NCBI RefSeq assembly: GCF_017352135.1
Contig: NZ_CP071454.1
Coordinates: 248,001 to 312,000 of the forward strand
Source: Rhizobium lentis
Lineage (GTDB): Bacteria; Pseudomonadota; Alphaproteobacteria; Rhizobiales; Rhizobiaceae
Reading direction: 5' to 3'
DNA: 64,000 bases
Below the pieces are notes generated by a model that saw nothing but the letters and a program-made list of their open reading frames with translations, was not told where the DNA came from and made no database searches. The position numbers and the translations under genes are program-made. Each line of letters begins with the position of its first letter. The stretch's first letter is position 1. This document shows positions 33,445 through 42,336 of the stretch, piece after piece.

Positions 33445-33957
33445 ATGGGGCAGGATCATATCCGCTACGACATTCTAGCGCAGGATGCACTTCGCGGCGT
33501 CATCCGCAAGGTTTTGGCGGAAGTCGCAACAACGGGCCGTCTGCCCGGCGACCATCACTTCTTCATCACCTTTCTCACGGGTGCGGCCGGCGTGCGCATT
33601 TCCCAGCACCTGAAGTCGAAATATCCCGAGCAGATGACCATCGTCATCCAGCATCAGTTCTGGGACCTGAAGATCACCGAGACGCATTTCGAAATCGGCC
33701 TTTCTTTCTCCGACGTTCCGGAAAAGCTGGTTATTCCGTTTAATGCGATCCGCGGCTTCTACGATCCCTCGGTCAATTTTGAGCTCGAATTCGACGTACC
33801 GCTCGCCGATGGCGAGGAGCTGCCATCCGGCGAGATCACCGCCTATCCAGTCGACGCGGCAGGAAAGCCTGATGAAGCCGGCGCAAAACCGGCCGACGGC
33901 GAGGAGAAGAAGCCGGGCTCCGTCGTCTCGCTCGACTCCTTCCGCAAGAAACAGTGA
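33445..33957 (+). CDS. sspB: SspB-alpha, ClpXP adaptor for ssrA-tagged proteins
   Basis: The 170-residue protein matches the alphaproteobacterial SspB family: IRYDILAQDALRGVIRKVLAEVA at the start, then the substrate-binding barrel (HHFFITFLTGAAGVRIS, YPEQMTIVIQHQFWDL, FSDVPEKLVIPFNAIRGFYDPSVNF). A flexible acidic linker (about 125-157) leads to a C-terminal motif, SVVSLDSFRKKQ (159-170). SspB tethers tagged proteins to ClpX, using its C-terminal tail to dock on the ClpX N-domain. It lies directly behind ssrA, so tag and adaptor genes are side by side. A terminator follows. Confidence 0.94.
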   Translation: MGQDHIRYDILAQDALRGVIRKVLAEVATTGRLPGDHHFFITFLTGAAGVRISQHLKSKYPEQMTIVIQHQFWDLKITETHFEIGLSFSDVPEKLVIPFNAIRGFYDPSVNFELEFDVPLADGEELPSGEITAYPVDAAGKPDEAGAKPADGEEKKPGSVVSLDSFRKKQ

Positions 33958-33962
33958 TTGAC

Positions 33963-33984
33963 AAGGGAGGCCTAGCCTCCCTTT
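33963..33984 (+). terminator. Rho-independent terminator after sspB
   Basis: AAGGGAGGC-CTA-GCCTCCCTT is a perfect 9-bp hairpin six bases after the sspB stop, with a short T-run. It separates sspB from the DUF4169 gene, which begins 23 bases on, so part of the transcription may read through. Confidence 0.65.
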
Positions 33985-34006
33985 CCATAAGGTTTAAGGC
34001 CCCTGC

Positions 34007-34201
34007 ATGAGCGCCGAAATCATCAATCTGCGCCAATTCCGCAAGAAGCAGGCCCGCTCCGAAAAGGAGAAACAGGCCGAGCAGAACCGCATTTCCTTCG
34101 GCCGCACAAAGGCTGAGAAGCAGCTCACCCGCAGCCTGAACGAAAAGGCCGACAAGGCTCACCGCGATGGCCGGATCGAGACGGATGACGACGGCGAATG
34201 A
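34007..34201 (+). CDS. DUF4169 family small basic protein
   Basis: The 64-residue protein is highly charged and predicted mostly helical, with no membrane segment: a conserved N-terminal IINLRQFRKKQARSEKEKQA followed by RISFGRTKAEKQLTRSL. This matches the DUF4169 family (pattern NLRxxRK...R.FGR.KAE). Function is unknown. The N-terminal IINLRQFRKKQ closely echoes the SspB tail VVSLDSFRKKQ encoded just upstream. AAGG seven bases before ATG 34007 serves as ribosome site. A ribbon-helix-helix gene follows. Confidence 0.85.
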   Translation: MSAEIINLRQFRKKQARSEKEKQAEQNRISFGRTKAEKQLTRSLNEKADKAHRDGRIETDDDGE

Positions 34202-34304
34202 AGCTTCGCGCAAAGCTTGAAGGGCTGGAAACGAACCTGCGATCAGTGACTTGCGCAGCTTCCTTGAATCGATCCTCAAAGCTGATTGCGGTGTGAACCG
34301 GCTT

Positions 34305-34526
34305 ATGATCCGCAAACACTCGGCGACATTGCATGGCCATCGCACCAGCTTTTCGCTGGAAGATGAATTCTGGGCCGAACTGAAGACGATTGCGGCAAGC
34401 CGTTCGATGTCGCTTGCCGCGCTGATTTCCGAGATTGACGACCACCGCCCCCCGAACGGCAACCTGTCGTCGGCGCTGCGGCTCCATGTGCTGTCCTGGG
34501 CCAAGGCCGGCGGTCGCCAGCCGTGA
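34305..34526 (+). CDS. Ribbon-helix-helix domain protein (RHH_4 type)
   Basis: The 73-residue protein matches the short RHH_4 family: MIRKHSATLHGHRTSFSLEDEFWAELKTIAA, then MSLAALISEID and SSALRLHVLSWAKA. The fold is a ribbon-helix-helix DNA-binding dimer, though most members have no known target. I place the start at ATG 34305, which fits the usual family beginning (MI.KHS.TL.GHRTSFSLE); a TTG at 34251 in frame would add 18 unlike residues. It follows the DUF4169 gene by 103 bases, a pairing that seems common in Rhizobiales (from memory). Confidence 0.85.
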   Translation: MIRKHSATLHGHRTSFSLEDEFWAELKTIAASRSMSLAALISEIDDHRPPNGNLSSALRLHVLSWAKAGGRQP

Positions 34527-34619
34527 CGCGGGGCGTATCAAAGTCCTGCGGCGATATTGGAACGGCGATTTCATAAAACACCCGACGCACCCCTCAAGTG
34601 CAGCAGATACCACGCGTCT

Positions 34620-37600
34620 TCATTGGGCCTGGACGCCCGGCAGTTGGTCGAAATTGAGCTGACCGGGCTGCGCCTGGCCGCCACGCCGGGCCGCTTCCGC
34701 CTCGGCGGCCGCCCTCGCCTGGGCATCGGTCTTGGCTTTGGCTTCCGCCGCGCGTGCGGCCTCCGCCTCGGCAGCAGCCTTCTGCGCGGCCGCTTCCTGC
34801 GCCAATGCGCGCAACCGCTCTTCCTCCGCCTGCCGTTGCCGCTCGATCTCGGCCGCCCTGACGCGCTCGGCCTCATTGAATCGATAGAGCGCCGCCTCGC
34901 GCCGCAGCCGCTGCTTTTCGAGCACGATTGCCTGCAGCCGCTCAACGCGCCGCCGCTCGCGCTCGAAGGCGCGCAGCGACAGGTAGCTGGTGATATCGGT
35001 CACATCCATCGTCTTGCCGGGGGACGGCAGCAGGCCGGAAAAATTCAGCTTCAGTGCCGGCTCGGCACCGGGAAGCGTCTCCTTTCCCGGATTGAGCCCG
35101 ATGCCGACCGTCGCGCTGATCCGCTCCTCCGGCAACGCGATCTGGGCGTCGGCGCTGACACGAGCCAACTCGTTGGCGACCGTCACATTCTGCACCCTGA
35201 GAGTCCCGTCGGTGATATTGAAGGGAATTCCGAGCGGCGGCAACTTCGCCTCGCCGTTGTTGAGCAGCGTCTCGACGATCGGATGCACCTTGCCGGCATT
35301 GATCTGTTCCTGCATCGTGTCGGTGGCGGCAAGCAGCGGCGGAAGGATGGCAAGGTTCAGTCCGCGTATGCTGGTATCGCCGAGCCTGAGCTCCCCCGAA
35401 CCATTGAGCGAGCTGGCGATCTCGGCGACCGTCTTGCCAGAGGCCTCCATCGACAGCGACAATCCGAACTTGCCGTTGGCGATCGGCGCGCCGTCACGCA
35501 GCCAGATGACGCCGGCAAGATCGGAATCGGCAAGCGCCAGCTTCGTCTGCAGAAAACCGGTGCCCCCGGCATTGGTGAAAAGCAGGTTGCCGGAGAGCTT
35601 GCCGCCATCCCAGTTGCCGGCCATGTCATTGAGCTGCAGCTCGTCGCCCTGATAGGCGACGTTGCTGGTGAAGTCGGACACTGACTTTTGGGGCAGGCCG
35701 GGCCAGAACTCTTTGGCCGACAGCTTCACCTTGACGTCGAGATCCTTGAACATCGGCAAGCCCAGCGGCGCCTTCGAGAGCGTGCCGCTGGCCGGATCAA
35801 CGATCTGGCCGAACACCGCCTCGCCGAGCCAGCCGGCATCGGCCTTGGCGAGTCTCAGCTCGCCGTTCGCGGTCGTCTTCGCAGCCTTGCGGTCGAAGGT
35901 CAGCGCACCGGAAAACTCATTGTCGGCCGCGCGCCCCTTGAGATCGGACAAGACGATCTTGTCGCTATCGACGGCGGCATTGACCTGCACACCGACCGGC
36001 AGTCCTGTTCCGGTCTGCGGCAGGGCAATACCGTTCATGATGAGGTAGGGGTCGATATCGGCGCTGTCGAGCGACAGCGCGATCTGGCCGTTCATGAAGC
36101 TCTCTGGCCGCACGTCAACCTTGCCGTTGGCGGTAAACGAGGTCCGGTCGGTCGCAAACGTCAGCGCCGCATCGGCAGGATCGTTGCCCGACGCCTTCAC
36201 CTTGAGCGTCAGGCGGCCGTTGGCGCCGACATCGACCGGCAGCGGGTCGAGCCCGGCCTGACCGAACAGGATCGACGGCACGGCGTTCTCGAGCGTCGCC
36301 TCGAGGCTGGTCGTGCCGTTGCCGGTTAACGCCAGGAGATCGGACATGCGGTAATCGAGATTGACCCGGCTGCCGTTCGAGACGCCGGCCAAGGTCACCG
36401 TCAGCGCGTTACCCTCGTCGCCGCCGAGCGTCAGCGCCCCGCGCAACGCTGTATTGCCGTACCAGCCGGCATTGCGTACCAGCCGGTCGAGCACCGGGTG
36501 GTGCGGAAGATGCTCGCGCAGCATGGTGAAGAAGCCGCCGGGATCGGCCGATTTGAAGGTGATCTCGCCCGCCCCCTTGTAGTCGAGCAGCGAACCTTCC
36601 GCCCGGCCCGTCGCCGTCAACTCGGCGCCCGCGAGGTTCTTGACCGACAGCCGGTCGACCGCAAGCGCCCCGTCGGCGATCGTGAAGGTGGTCTCGACAT
36701 TCTCGGCCTCAACGTCGAAGGCGGTGAATTTATCGGCCCTGAGCTGCGCGGCGATCTTATGGTCGAGGACGTTGTCGCCGCTTTCCTGCCCTGTCGCAAG
36801 CCCGGCCAGCGCCTGCAGCGCGTCAAGATCGAGCGTGTCGCCGTTCAGTGCCACCGACAGGGTTGGCGGCTGGCCGGAGATCGCCTGCCGCTCCAGCCGG
36901 CCCTTCAGCGTCGCCGATCCGACGGCGATTTCGAGATTTTCAAAACGCTGCAGCTCAGGGGTCAGACTGACATTGGCGGAAAAACCCGCCTGCCGCAATT
37001 GCCGGATTGCCGGATCGACCGAGCCCGCCAGCCAGGAGGCAAGCCCGGTCGGCTGGTTCGAGGCCAGCACGATCTTGCCGTTGAACGAGGCTTCGCCCTG
37101 AAGCAGGAGCTTGCCCTTGCCTTCCACCTGCGTGCGCCCCGGCAGCGTGCCGATGGCGCTGTCGATCATCCAGCCGGTGCCGGCCGGCTCCAGCTCCAGC
37201 TGTACATCGCGGAGTGTCGTGTCGCCGGCGACGATTGCCGGCAGCTTGACGCTCGCCTTGCCCGGCACCTGCGGGATCGGAACCTGCGCGACGATGTCGA
37301 TCAGCGAATTCAACCGCTCGCGTGCCGAAACCGCGGGATCCCGCGTCGTCTTGCCGGCCGCGCCCTGATTGCCGATGCGGTTGACGTCTATCTGCTGCCC
37401 GTCGGCGGTCAACAGGAATTCCGGCGCATTGCCGGTATCGAGCGTCGCCTCCCCGGTTATCACATAGGGATCGTCTGTCGGGCCGATCTCCATCCGATAC
37501 TCGGGAATGCGGATACGTTCGTTGGTAAGCTCGAAACGGCCCTTGACCCTCGGCGGCTGTTCGTTCTTGTTGGCCGACCTGGCACTGTTGCGGTTTTCGA

Positions 37601-38330
37601 TCGCCGCCGAAAGCTGGCCCTGATAGTTCGGCTTGCGGTCGACCAGCTTCAGTTCACCGTCGAGATCGACACTGACCGGATGCTGGTCCGGCGAAAGCTT
37701 CGTGCGCATCCGCAACACGCCCTTCTCGTCCGGCTGGCTGCTGGAGATCGAGAAACTTCCGTGTTCGCCGTCGAGCGCCGCATCGCCCTCGATGCGCCAG
37801 GGGCCGGCGAGCGACTTGGCCGACATTTCCGCATTCAGGCCGGTGATGCGGCGCGCCCGGCCCGACTGGTCATCGAGGAAGTCGACTTCACCGCCGCTGA
37901 CATGCACATTTTCGAGAACGACTGTTTTGGCCGGTATCTCGGCGCGGCTGCCGCGCATCCAGTCGAGTGTGCCGTCTTTGAGCAATCTGAGGCGCACCTT
38001 CGGATTGACGACGCGCATGTCGAAGATCAACGCCTCGCCCGACAGGAAAGGCGCAAGCTCTGCATCCATGGAGAACTGTTCGACCTTGACGATCGGCGTG
38101 CCGTCCGCCTCCTGGCCGACGCGCACATCGTGCAGGGTGACCGACGGAAACGGCAGCAGGCGGGCATCCACCGTGCCGTGGACAGTGACTTTCTTACCGA
38201 TAATGCGGCTTGCCTGATCCTCGAAATTCTTGCGGAAATCCGTCCAGTCGATGAACAGCGGCGCAAGCAGCGCCACAAACAGCACTACGACGATCACTCC
38301 CCCCAGAAAGACGAGGAACCGGCCTACCAA
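34620..38330 (-). CDS. AsmA-family protein, 1236 residues, with C-terminal charged coiled coil
   Basis: The protein has one N-terminal membrane helix (MVGRFLVFLGGVIVVVLFVALL) and the AsmA start DWTDFRKNFEDQASRIIGKKV. It then has a long beta-rich periplasmic body with repeated LTLK/LSVKNL motifs, extending to about residue 1110. The last 120 residues are unusual: a long Arg/Glu/Ala-rich helix (ERERRRVERLQAIVLEKQRL onward) and a Gln/Gly-rich end, likely a coiled coil. AsmA-like proteins of this size (TamB, YhdP) form grooves that carry phospholipids between membranes. The function of this one is not known. Alone on the minus strand. Confidence 0.88.
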   Translation of the reverse strand: MVGRFLVFLGGVIVVVLFVALLAPLFIDWTDFRKNFEDQASRIIGKKVTVHGTVDARLLPFPSVTLHDVRVGQEADGTPIVKVEQFSMDAELAPFLSGEALIFDMRVVNPKVRLRLLKDGTLDWMRGSRAEIPAKTVVLENVHVSGGEVDFLDDQSGRARRITGLNAEMSAKSLAGPWRIEGDAALDGEHGSFSISSSQPDEKGVLRMRTKLSPDQHPVSVDLDGELKLVDRKPNYQGQLSAAIENRNSARSANKNEQPPRVKGRFELTNERIRIPEYRMEIGPTDDPYVITGEATLDTGNAPEFLLTADGQQIDVNRIGNQGAAGKTTRDPAVSARERLNSLIDIVAQVPIPQVPGKASVKLPAIVAGDTTLRDVQLELEPAGTGWMIDSAIGTLPGRTQVEGKGKLLLQGEASFNGKIVLASNQPTGLASWLAGSVDPAIRQLRQAGFSANVSLTPELQRFENLEIAVGSATLKGRLERQAISGQPPTLSVALNGDTLDLDALQALAGLATGQESGDNVLDHKIAAQLRADKFTAFDVEAENVETTFTIADGALAVDRLSVKNLAGAELTATGRAEGSLLDYKGAGEITFKSADPGGFFTMLREHLPHHPVLDRLVRNAGWYGNTALRGALTLGGDEGNALTVTLAGVSNGSRVNLDYRMSDLLALTGNGTTSLEATLENAVPSILFGQAGLDPLPVDVGANGRLTLKVKASGNDPADAALTFATDRTSFTANGKVDVRPESFMNGQIALSLDSADIDPYLIMNGIALPQTGTGLPVGVQVNAAVDSDKIVLSDLKGRAADNEFSGALTFDRKAAKTTANGELRLAKADAGWLGEAVFGQIVDPASGTLSKAPLGLPMFKDLDVKVKLSAKEFWPGLPQKSVSDFTSNVAYQGDELQLNDMAGNWDGGKLSGNLLFTNAGGTGFLQTKLALADSDLAGVIWLRDGAPIANGKFGLSLSMEASGKTVAEIASSLNGSGELRLGDTSIRGLNLAILPPLLAATDTMQEQINAGKVHPIVETLLNNGEAKLPPLGIPFNITDGTLRVQNVTVANELARVSADAQIALPEERISATVGIGLNPGKETLPGAEPALKLNFSGLLPSPGKTMDVTDITSYLSLRAFERERRRVERLQAIVLEKQRLRREAALYRFNEAERVRAAEIERQRQAEEERLRALAQEAAAQKAAAEAEAARAAEAKAKTDAQARAAAEAEAARRGGQAQPGQLNFDQLPGVQAQ

Positions 38331-38443
38331 TGCAAGGATTCTCCATTCGGGATTCTGTTGCCGACATTGCTTGGGATTCTGTTGTCGACACTAGCGCTAT
38401 TCATGCCGGGGGCAAGGCCCAAGTTCATGAGAATATTCCGTTT

Positions 38444-39856
38444 TCAGCCTTGGTGGAAAATCTTTCCCGGATTGAAGATGCCGTCCGGATCGAGCGCCTG
38501 CTTCACCTGTCGCATCAGATCCACCGTTCCCCCAAGCTCCTGCTCCAGAAAGGCCATCTTCCCCTGCCCGATCCCATGTTCGCCAGTGCACGTCCCATCC
38601 ATATCGAGCGCTCGCCGATTGAGACGCTGCACGAAGCTCTCGGCCATGGCGATGTCTTCGGCGCTTTTGTCGTCGAACAGCAACAGCACATGGAAATTCC
38701 CGTCGCCCGCATGACCGACGATCGGGCCAAGCAACCCGTGCGCTTCGATATCCGCCTGCGTTTCGGACACGCAGTCGGCAAGTCTCGATATCGGAACACA
38801 AACATCGGTCGAAAGTGCGGCAAGCCCGGGCGCCAGCGCCCTGGCGGACCAATAGGCGTCATGGCGCGCCTTCCACAGTTTCGTCCGCTCCTCGGCATTG
38901 GCGGTCCAAAGAAACTCGCCGCCGCCGCATTCCGCGGCGATTTCGGCAAAGGCGGCCGATTGCAGCGGCACGGTTTCGTCGGTGCCGTGGAATTCGAGGA
39001 ACAGTGTCGGGCTTTCCGCATAAGAAAGCCGGGAATAGGCGTTGCACGCCCGCATCTGCACAGCATCGAGCAGTTCGATACGCGCCACCGGAATGCCCAT
39101 CTGGATCGTCATGATGACAGCATCGCAAGCCGCCTTGATGCTCGGAAAGGCGCATACGCCGCCGGCTATCTTCTGCGGGATCGCCTGCAGGCGCAGCGTC
39201 ACCGATGTCAATATGCCAAGCGTGCCTTCGGCGCCGACGAAAAGCCGCGTCAGGTCATAACCGGCTGAGGATTTGCGGGCACGTCGCGCCGTGCGGATCT
39301 CCTCGCCATTGGCGGTGACGGCCGTGACGGCAAGCACATTGTCCTTCATCGTCCCGTAGCGCACGGCATTGGTGCCGGAAGCCCGTGTCGACGCCATGCC
39401 GCCGATCGAGGCATTGGCACCGGGATCGATCGGGAAGAACAAGCCGGTATCGCGCAGGTGGATGTTCAGGGCCTCGCGCGTAATCCCAGGCTCGACCGTG
39501 CAGTCGAGATCCTCGGGATTGACTTCGAGCACTCGATTCATGCGGCTGAAATCAATGGAAATACCGCCATTGACGGCATTGACCTGCCCCTCCAGCGAGG
39601 AGCCGGTGCCGAAGCCGATGACCGGCACCTTATGGATCGCGCAGGCCCTGACGGCCATCTTCACGTCTTCGGCGCTTTCGGCGAAGAGCACGCCGTCGGG
39701 CAGCTGCGGCGGGATATAGGTCGTCGTATGGGCATGCTGTTCGCGGAAGGCCTGCCCCGTCTGGAAGCGTTCGCCAAAACTCTGCTTGAGAATGCCGAGC
39801 ACAGCGGCAATGCCCGCCTCGTTGCGTGTTCCGGCCTTTGCGTCCTTCAGCGCCAT
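38444..39856 (-). CDS. FAD-linked D-2-hydroxyacid (D-lactate/glycolate) dehydrogenase
   Basis: The 470-residue protein has an N-terminal FAD_binding_4 domain (VKMAVRACAIHKVPVIGFGTGSSLEGQVNAVNGGISIDF, with FAD-contacting GANASIGGMASTRASGTNAVRYG) and the C-terminal FAD-oxidase_C domain ending TCTGEHGIGQGKMAFLEQELGGTVDLMRQVKQALDPDGIFNPGKIF. This is the Dld/GlcD group, which oxidises D-lactate or related 2-hydroxyacids with transfer to cytochrome or quinone. I cannot tell which. ATG 39856 has GGGAGA ten bases upstream and is preferred to 39895. No partner subunit (glcE/F) is next to it. Confidence 0.88.
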   Translation of the reverse strand: MALKDAKAGTRNEAGIAAVLGILKQSFGERFQTGQAFREQHAHTTTYIPPQLPDGVLFAESAEDVKMAVRACAIHKVPVIGFGTGSSLEGQVNAVNGGISIDFSRMNRVLEVNPEDLDCTVEPGITREALNIHLRDTGLFFPIDPGANASIGGMASTRASGTNAVRYGTMKDNVLAVTAVTANGEEIRTARRARKSSAGYDLTRLFVGAEGTLGILTSVTLRLQAIPQKIAGGVCAFPSIKAACDAVIMTIQMGIPVARIELLDAVQMRACNAYSRLSYAESPTLFLEFHGTDETVPLQSAAFAEIAAECGGGEFLWTANAEERTKLWKARHDAYWSARALAPGLAALSTDVCVPISRLADCVSETQADIEAHGLLGPIVGHAGDGNFHVLLLFDDKSAEDIAMAESFVQRLNRRALDMDGTCTGEHGIGQGKMAFLEQELGGTVDLMRQVKQALDPDGIFNPGKIFHQG

Positions 39857-39907
39857 CCCTTTGATCTCCCTGCCATTCCGCGTAGACGAGATCATGTCCC
39901 GCAGACT

Positions 39908-40009
39908 AGAGCGCCATGCGTCTGTTCAGAGGCGCAAAGGACGCTGTAGAACTTTAAAATTGCTGCATAATTTGATCCTTAAGCCGATTCCGATTTAAGG
40001 AACTATGCA
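39908..40009. repeat. Mosaic palindromic repeat between two minus-strand genes
   Basis: From 39908 the sequence AGAGCGCCATGCGTCTGTTC, with GAGGCGCAAAGGACGCT, forms imperfect inverted arms. It runs into TGCATA (39964-39969) and TCCTTAA (39976-39982), mirrored by TTAAGGA (39995-40001) and TATGCA (40004-40009). I recall nearly the same block in many intergenic regions of Rhizobium genomes, but cannot confirm the copy number here. No coding signal. Confidence 0.6.
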
Positions 40010-40096
40010 ACAGGCTGGGTATGGGGCAAGTCAAAGCGGCTGTCCAGTTAAGATTGGGAAAAGATTTTACTCCCCTTTTGTTGTAGGCGGTCCGGC

Positions 40097-41131
40097 TCAG
40101 ACGATCGGCGGATTGAGGCGGGCAAAGCCCTCCTGCCGTCGATAGGGAAAATACGGATAAGGTGCCGTCACGGCGCTGACTGCGTCGAGCTTTTCGATCT
40201 GATCCTTCGACAGGCTCCAGCCGGCCGCGTCGAGATTTTGCCTGAGCTGCTCTTCGTTGCGGGCGCCAATGATGACGCTCGATACCGTCGGCCGGCCGAG
40301 CAGCCAATTGATGGCGATCTGCGGCACAGTCTTGTCGGTCTCTGCCGCAATCGAATCCAGCACCTCGACGATGTCGAACAGTCGCTCATCGTCGACGGGT
40401 GGGCCGTACTTGGCCGTCTCGTGCAGGCGGCTTGCCGCAGGCAGCGGCTGGCCGCGGCGAATCTTTCCGGTCAGCCGTCCCCAGGCAAGCGGGCTCCAGA
40501 CGAGCGCGCCAACGCCTTGGTCGGCGGCGAGCGGCATCAGCTCCCATTCGTAGTCCCGCCCCGCCAGCGAATAATAAACCTGATGGGCAACGTAACGCGG
40601 TTTGCCGTGACGTTCGGCAGCGGCGAGCGACTTCATCAGTTCCCACCCGGCAAAATTGGAAGCGCCGACATAGCGGATCTTGCCGGCGGCCACGAGCGCG
40701 TCGAGTGTCGCAAGCACCTCCTCGATCGGCGTCGAGGCATCAAAGGCGTGAAGCTGCAAAAGGTCGATATAATCGGTCCCGAGCCGGCGCAGCGCATCCT
40801 CTGTCGCCCGGATCAGCCGCGCCCGCGATGTCCCCCAGTCCTGCGGGCCCTCGCCCATCGGCAATGCGGTCTTCGTCGAGATCAGCACCGCGTCGCGCCG
40901 GCCACGGATCGCCTGGCCGAGCACGTCCTCGGAAGCGCCCGCCGAGTAGACGTCAGCCGTATCGAAAAGATTGACCCCCGCTTCGAGGCAGATGTCGACA
41001 AGTCGCCGCGCTTCCTGGGCATCGGTGTTGCCCCAGGCGCCGAACAGGGGTCCGCTGCCGCCGAACGTGCCCGCGCCGAAACTTAAGAGCGGCACTCTGA
41101 GGCCGGAGGCGCCGAGATTTCTATATTCCAT
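40097..41131 (-). CDS. Aldo/keto reductase
   Basis: The 344-residue enzyme is a larger AKR of the YghZ/potassium-channel-beta-like group. Asp57 and Tyr62 (NLFDTADVYSAGASE), Lys87 (VLISTKTAL) and His (DLLQLHAFD) form the catalytic tetrad. GASNFAGWELMK and SSVIIGARNEEQLRQNL are the cofactor segments. ATG 41131 has CAAGGAG seven bases upstream; the frame to 41200 is not family-like. It is divergent from the LysR regulator at 41224 (gap 92 bases), its likely controller. Substrate unknown. Confidence 0.92.
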   Translation of the reverse strand: MEYRNLGASGLRVPLLSFGAGTFGGSGPLFGAWGNTDAQEARRLVDICLEAGVNLFDTADVYSAGASEDVLGQAIRGRRDAVLISTKTALPMGEGPQDWGTSRARLIRATEDALRRLGTDYIDLLQLHAFDASTPIEEVLATLDALVAAGKIRYVGASNFAGWELMKSLAAAERHGKPRYVAHQVYYSLAGRDYEWELMPLAADQGVGALVWSPLAWGRLTGKIRRGQPLPAASRLHETAKYGPPVDDERLFDIVEVLDSIAAETDKTVPQIAINWLLGRPTVSSVIIGARNEEQLRQNLDAAGWSLSKDQIEKLDAVSAVTAPYPYFPYRRQEGFARLNPPIV

Positions 41132-41223
41132 GGATTGGTCTCCTTGTTTCCTCTGAGAATAGACCTTGGCACCTCGTTGATATAGATTGCCTCTCAGCAC
41201 ATCATCTGTGATTTGAAATCATC

Positions 41224-42126
41224 ATGAGCCGTCAGGACATCAACCGCTCCGGCGAAATGGAAGTCTTCGTCAGTGTTGTCGAGCGCGGTGGCTTTTCGGC
41301 CGCCGCGCTAGCGCGGCGCATGACGCCTTCGGCCGTCAGCAAGCTCGTCGCCAGGCTGGAGGCGCGCCTCGGCGCCCGCCTCGTCAACCGCTCGACCCGC
41401 AAGCTGCAGCTGACGCCGGAGGGCTGCGCCTTCTATGAGCGCAGCATCGCCATCCTCGCCGATATCGCCGAGGCGGAACGTCAGGCTTCGTCCGGCGAAC
41501 AGGCATCGGGTCGCATCCGTATCAACACCAGTGGCTCGTTCGGCAACCATATACTGGCGCCGCTCGTGCCCGCCTTCATGGCGCTTCATCCGGCCGTGAC
41601 GCTCGATATTGCCCATACCGACAGGATCGTCGACCTAATGGAGGAGCGCGCAGACGTCGCGATCCGCGCCGGCCCCTTGAAGAATTCCAGCCTGATCGCC
41701 CGCAAGCTCGGCGCGGCCGGCAAAATCATCGTCGCCTCGCCCGGTTATCTCAGGCGCCACGGCGAGCCGCGCAGCGTCGCCGACCTCAATAGCCATTGCC
41801 GGATCGGCTTTTCCTATGCCCGCGCGGTCGAAGGCTGGCCGCTGCGCGAGAACGGCGAAACAGTAACGGTGCCGATCACACCGGGCGTGCAGGTCGCAGA
41901 CGGCGAGGCCATGCGACATCTCGCGCTTGCCGGCGCAGGCCTTGCGCGGCTGGCCGCCTTCACCGTGCGCGCCGATATCGATGCCGGCCGGCTGATAACA
42001 GTGCTGGAAGAGGCCAATCCCGGCGACACCGAGGAATTCTACGCCCTCTATATCGGCCAGGGCGGACCGCTGCCGGCGCGTGTGCGCGCACTGCTCGATT
42101 TCCTCGTAAGATATGTGCATTTCTGA
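41224..42126 (+). CDS. LysR-family transcriptional regulator
   Basis: The 300-residue protein has the LysR helix-turn-helix (MEVFVSVVERGGFSAAALARRM, TPSAVSKLVARLEARLGARLVNRSTRKLQLT) and a substrate-binding half (RIRINTSGSFGNHILAPLVPAF, ERADVAIRAGPLKNSSLI). It belongs to the CrgA-like set that regulates a neighbouring oxidoreductase. It is divergent from the aldo/keto reductase at 40097-41131. Effector unknown. A gene for an AbrB-type membrane protein follows on the same strand. Confidence 0.9.
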   Translation: MSRQDINRSGEMEVFVSVVERGGFSAAALARRMTPSAVSKLVARLEARLGARLVNRSTRKLQLTPEGCAFYERSIAILADIAEAERQASSGEQASGRIRINTSGSFGNHILAPLVPAFMALHPAVTLDIAHTDRIVDLMEERADVAIRAGPLKNSSLIARKLGAAGKIIVASPGYLRRHGEPRSVADLNSHCRIGFSYARAVEGWPLRENGETVTVPITPGVQVADGEAMRHLALAGAGLARLAAFTVRADIDAGRLITVLEEANPGDTEEFYALYIGQGGPLPARVRALLDFLVRYVHF

Positions 42127-42336
42127 AGAGACAACAATGGCTTGAGTCGGCATCTTGAATCAAATTCGCATCAGAGTTCGCCGGGAAGCCAGATTTCGCA
42201 ATTGACCGCGCTCACGGCAGCCACCTATACCGAGGCCGCACCGACCGGCCTTGAGCCGGCCTCTCTTCGTCATGCCGGAGCACCTTCCCATTTTCAGCCT
42301 CAGGGCTTGGCACCGGCCGGGAAAATACGGGGATTC

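Noticed and set aside
36498..38714. 738-codon open frame on the plus strand
   Set aside because: Antisense to the AsmA gene, Arg/Leu/His-rich with no recognisable fold. Shadow of codon bias.
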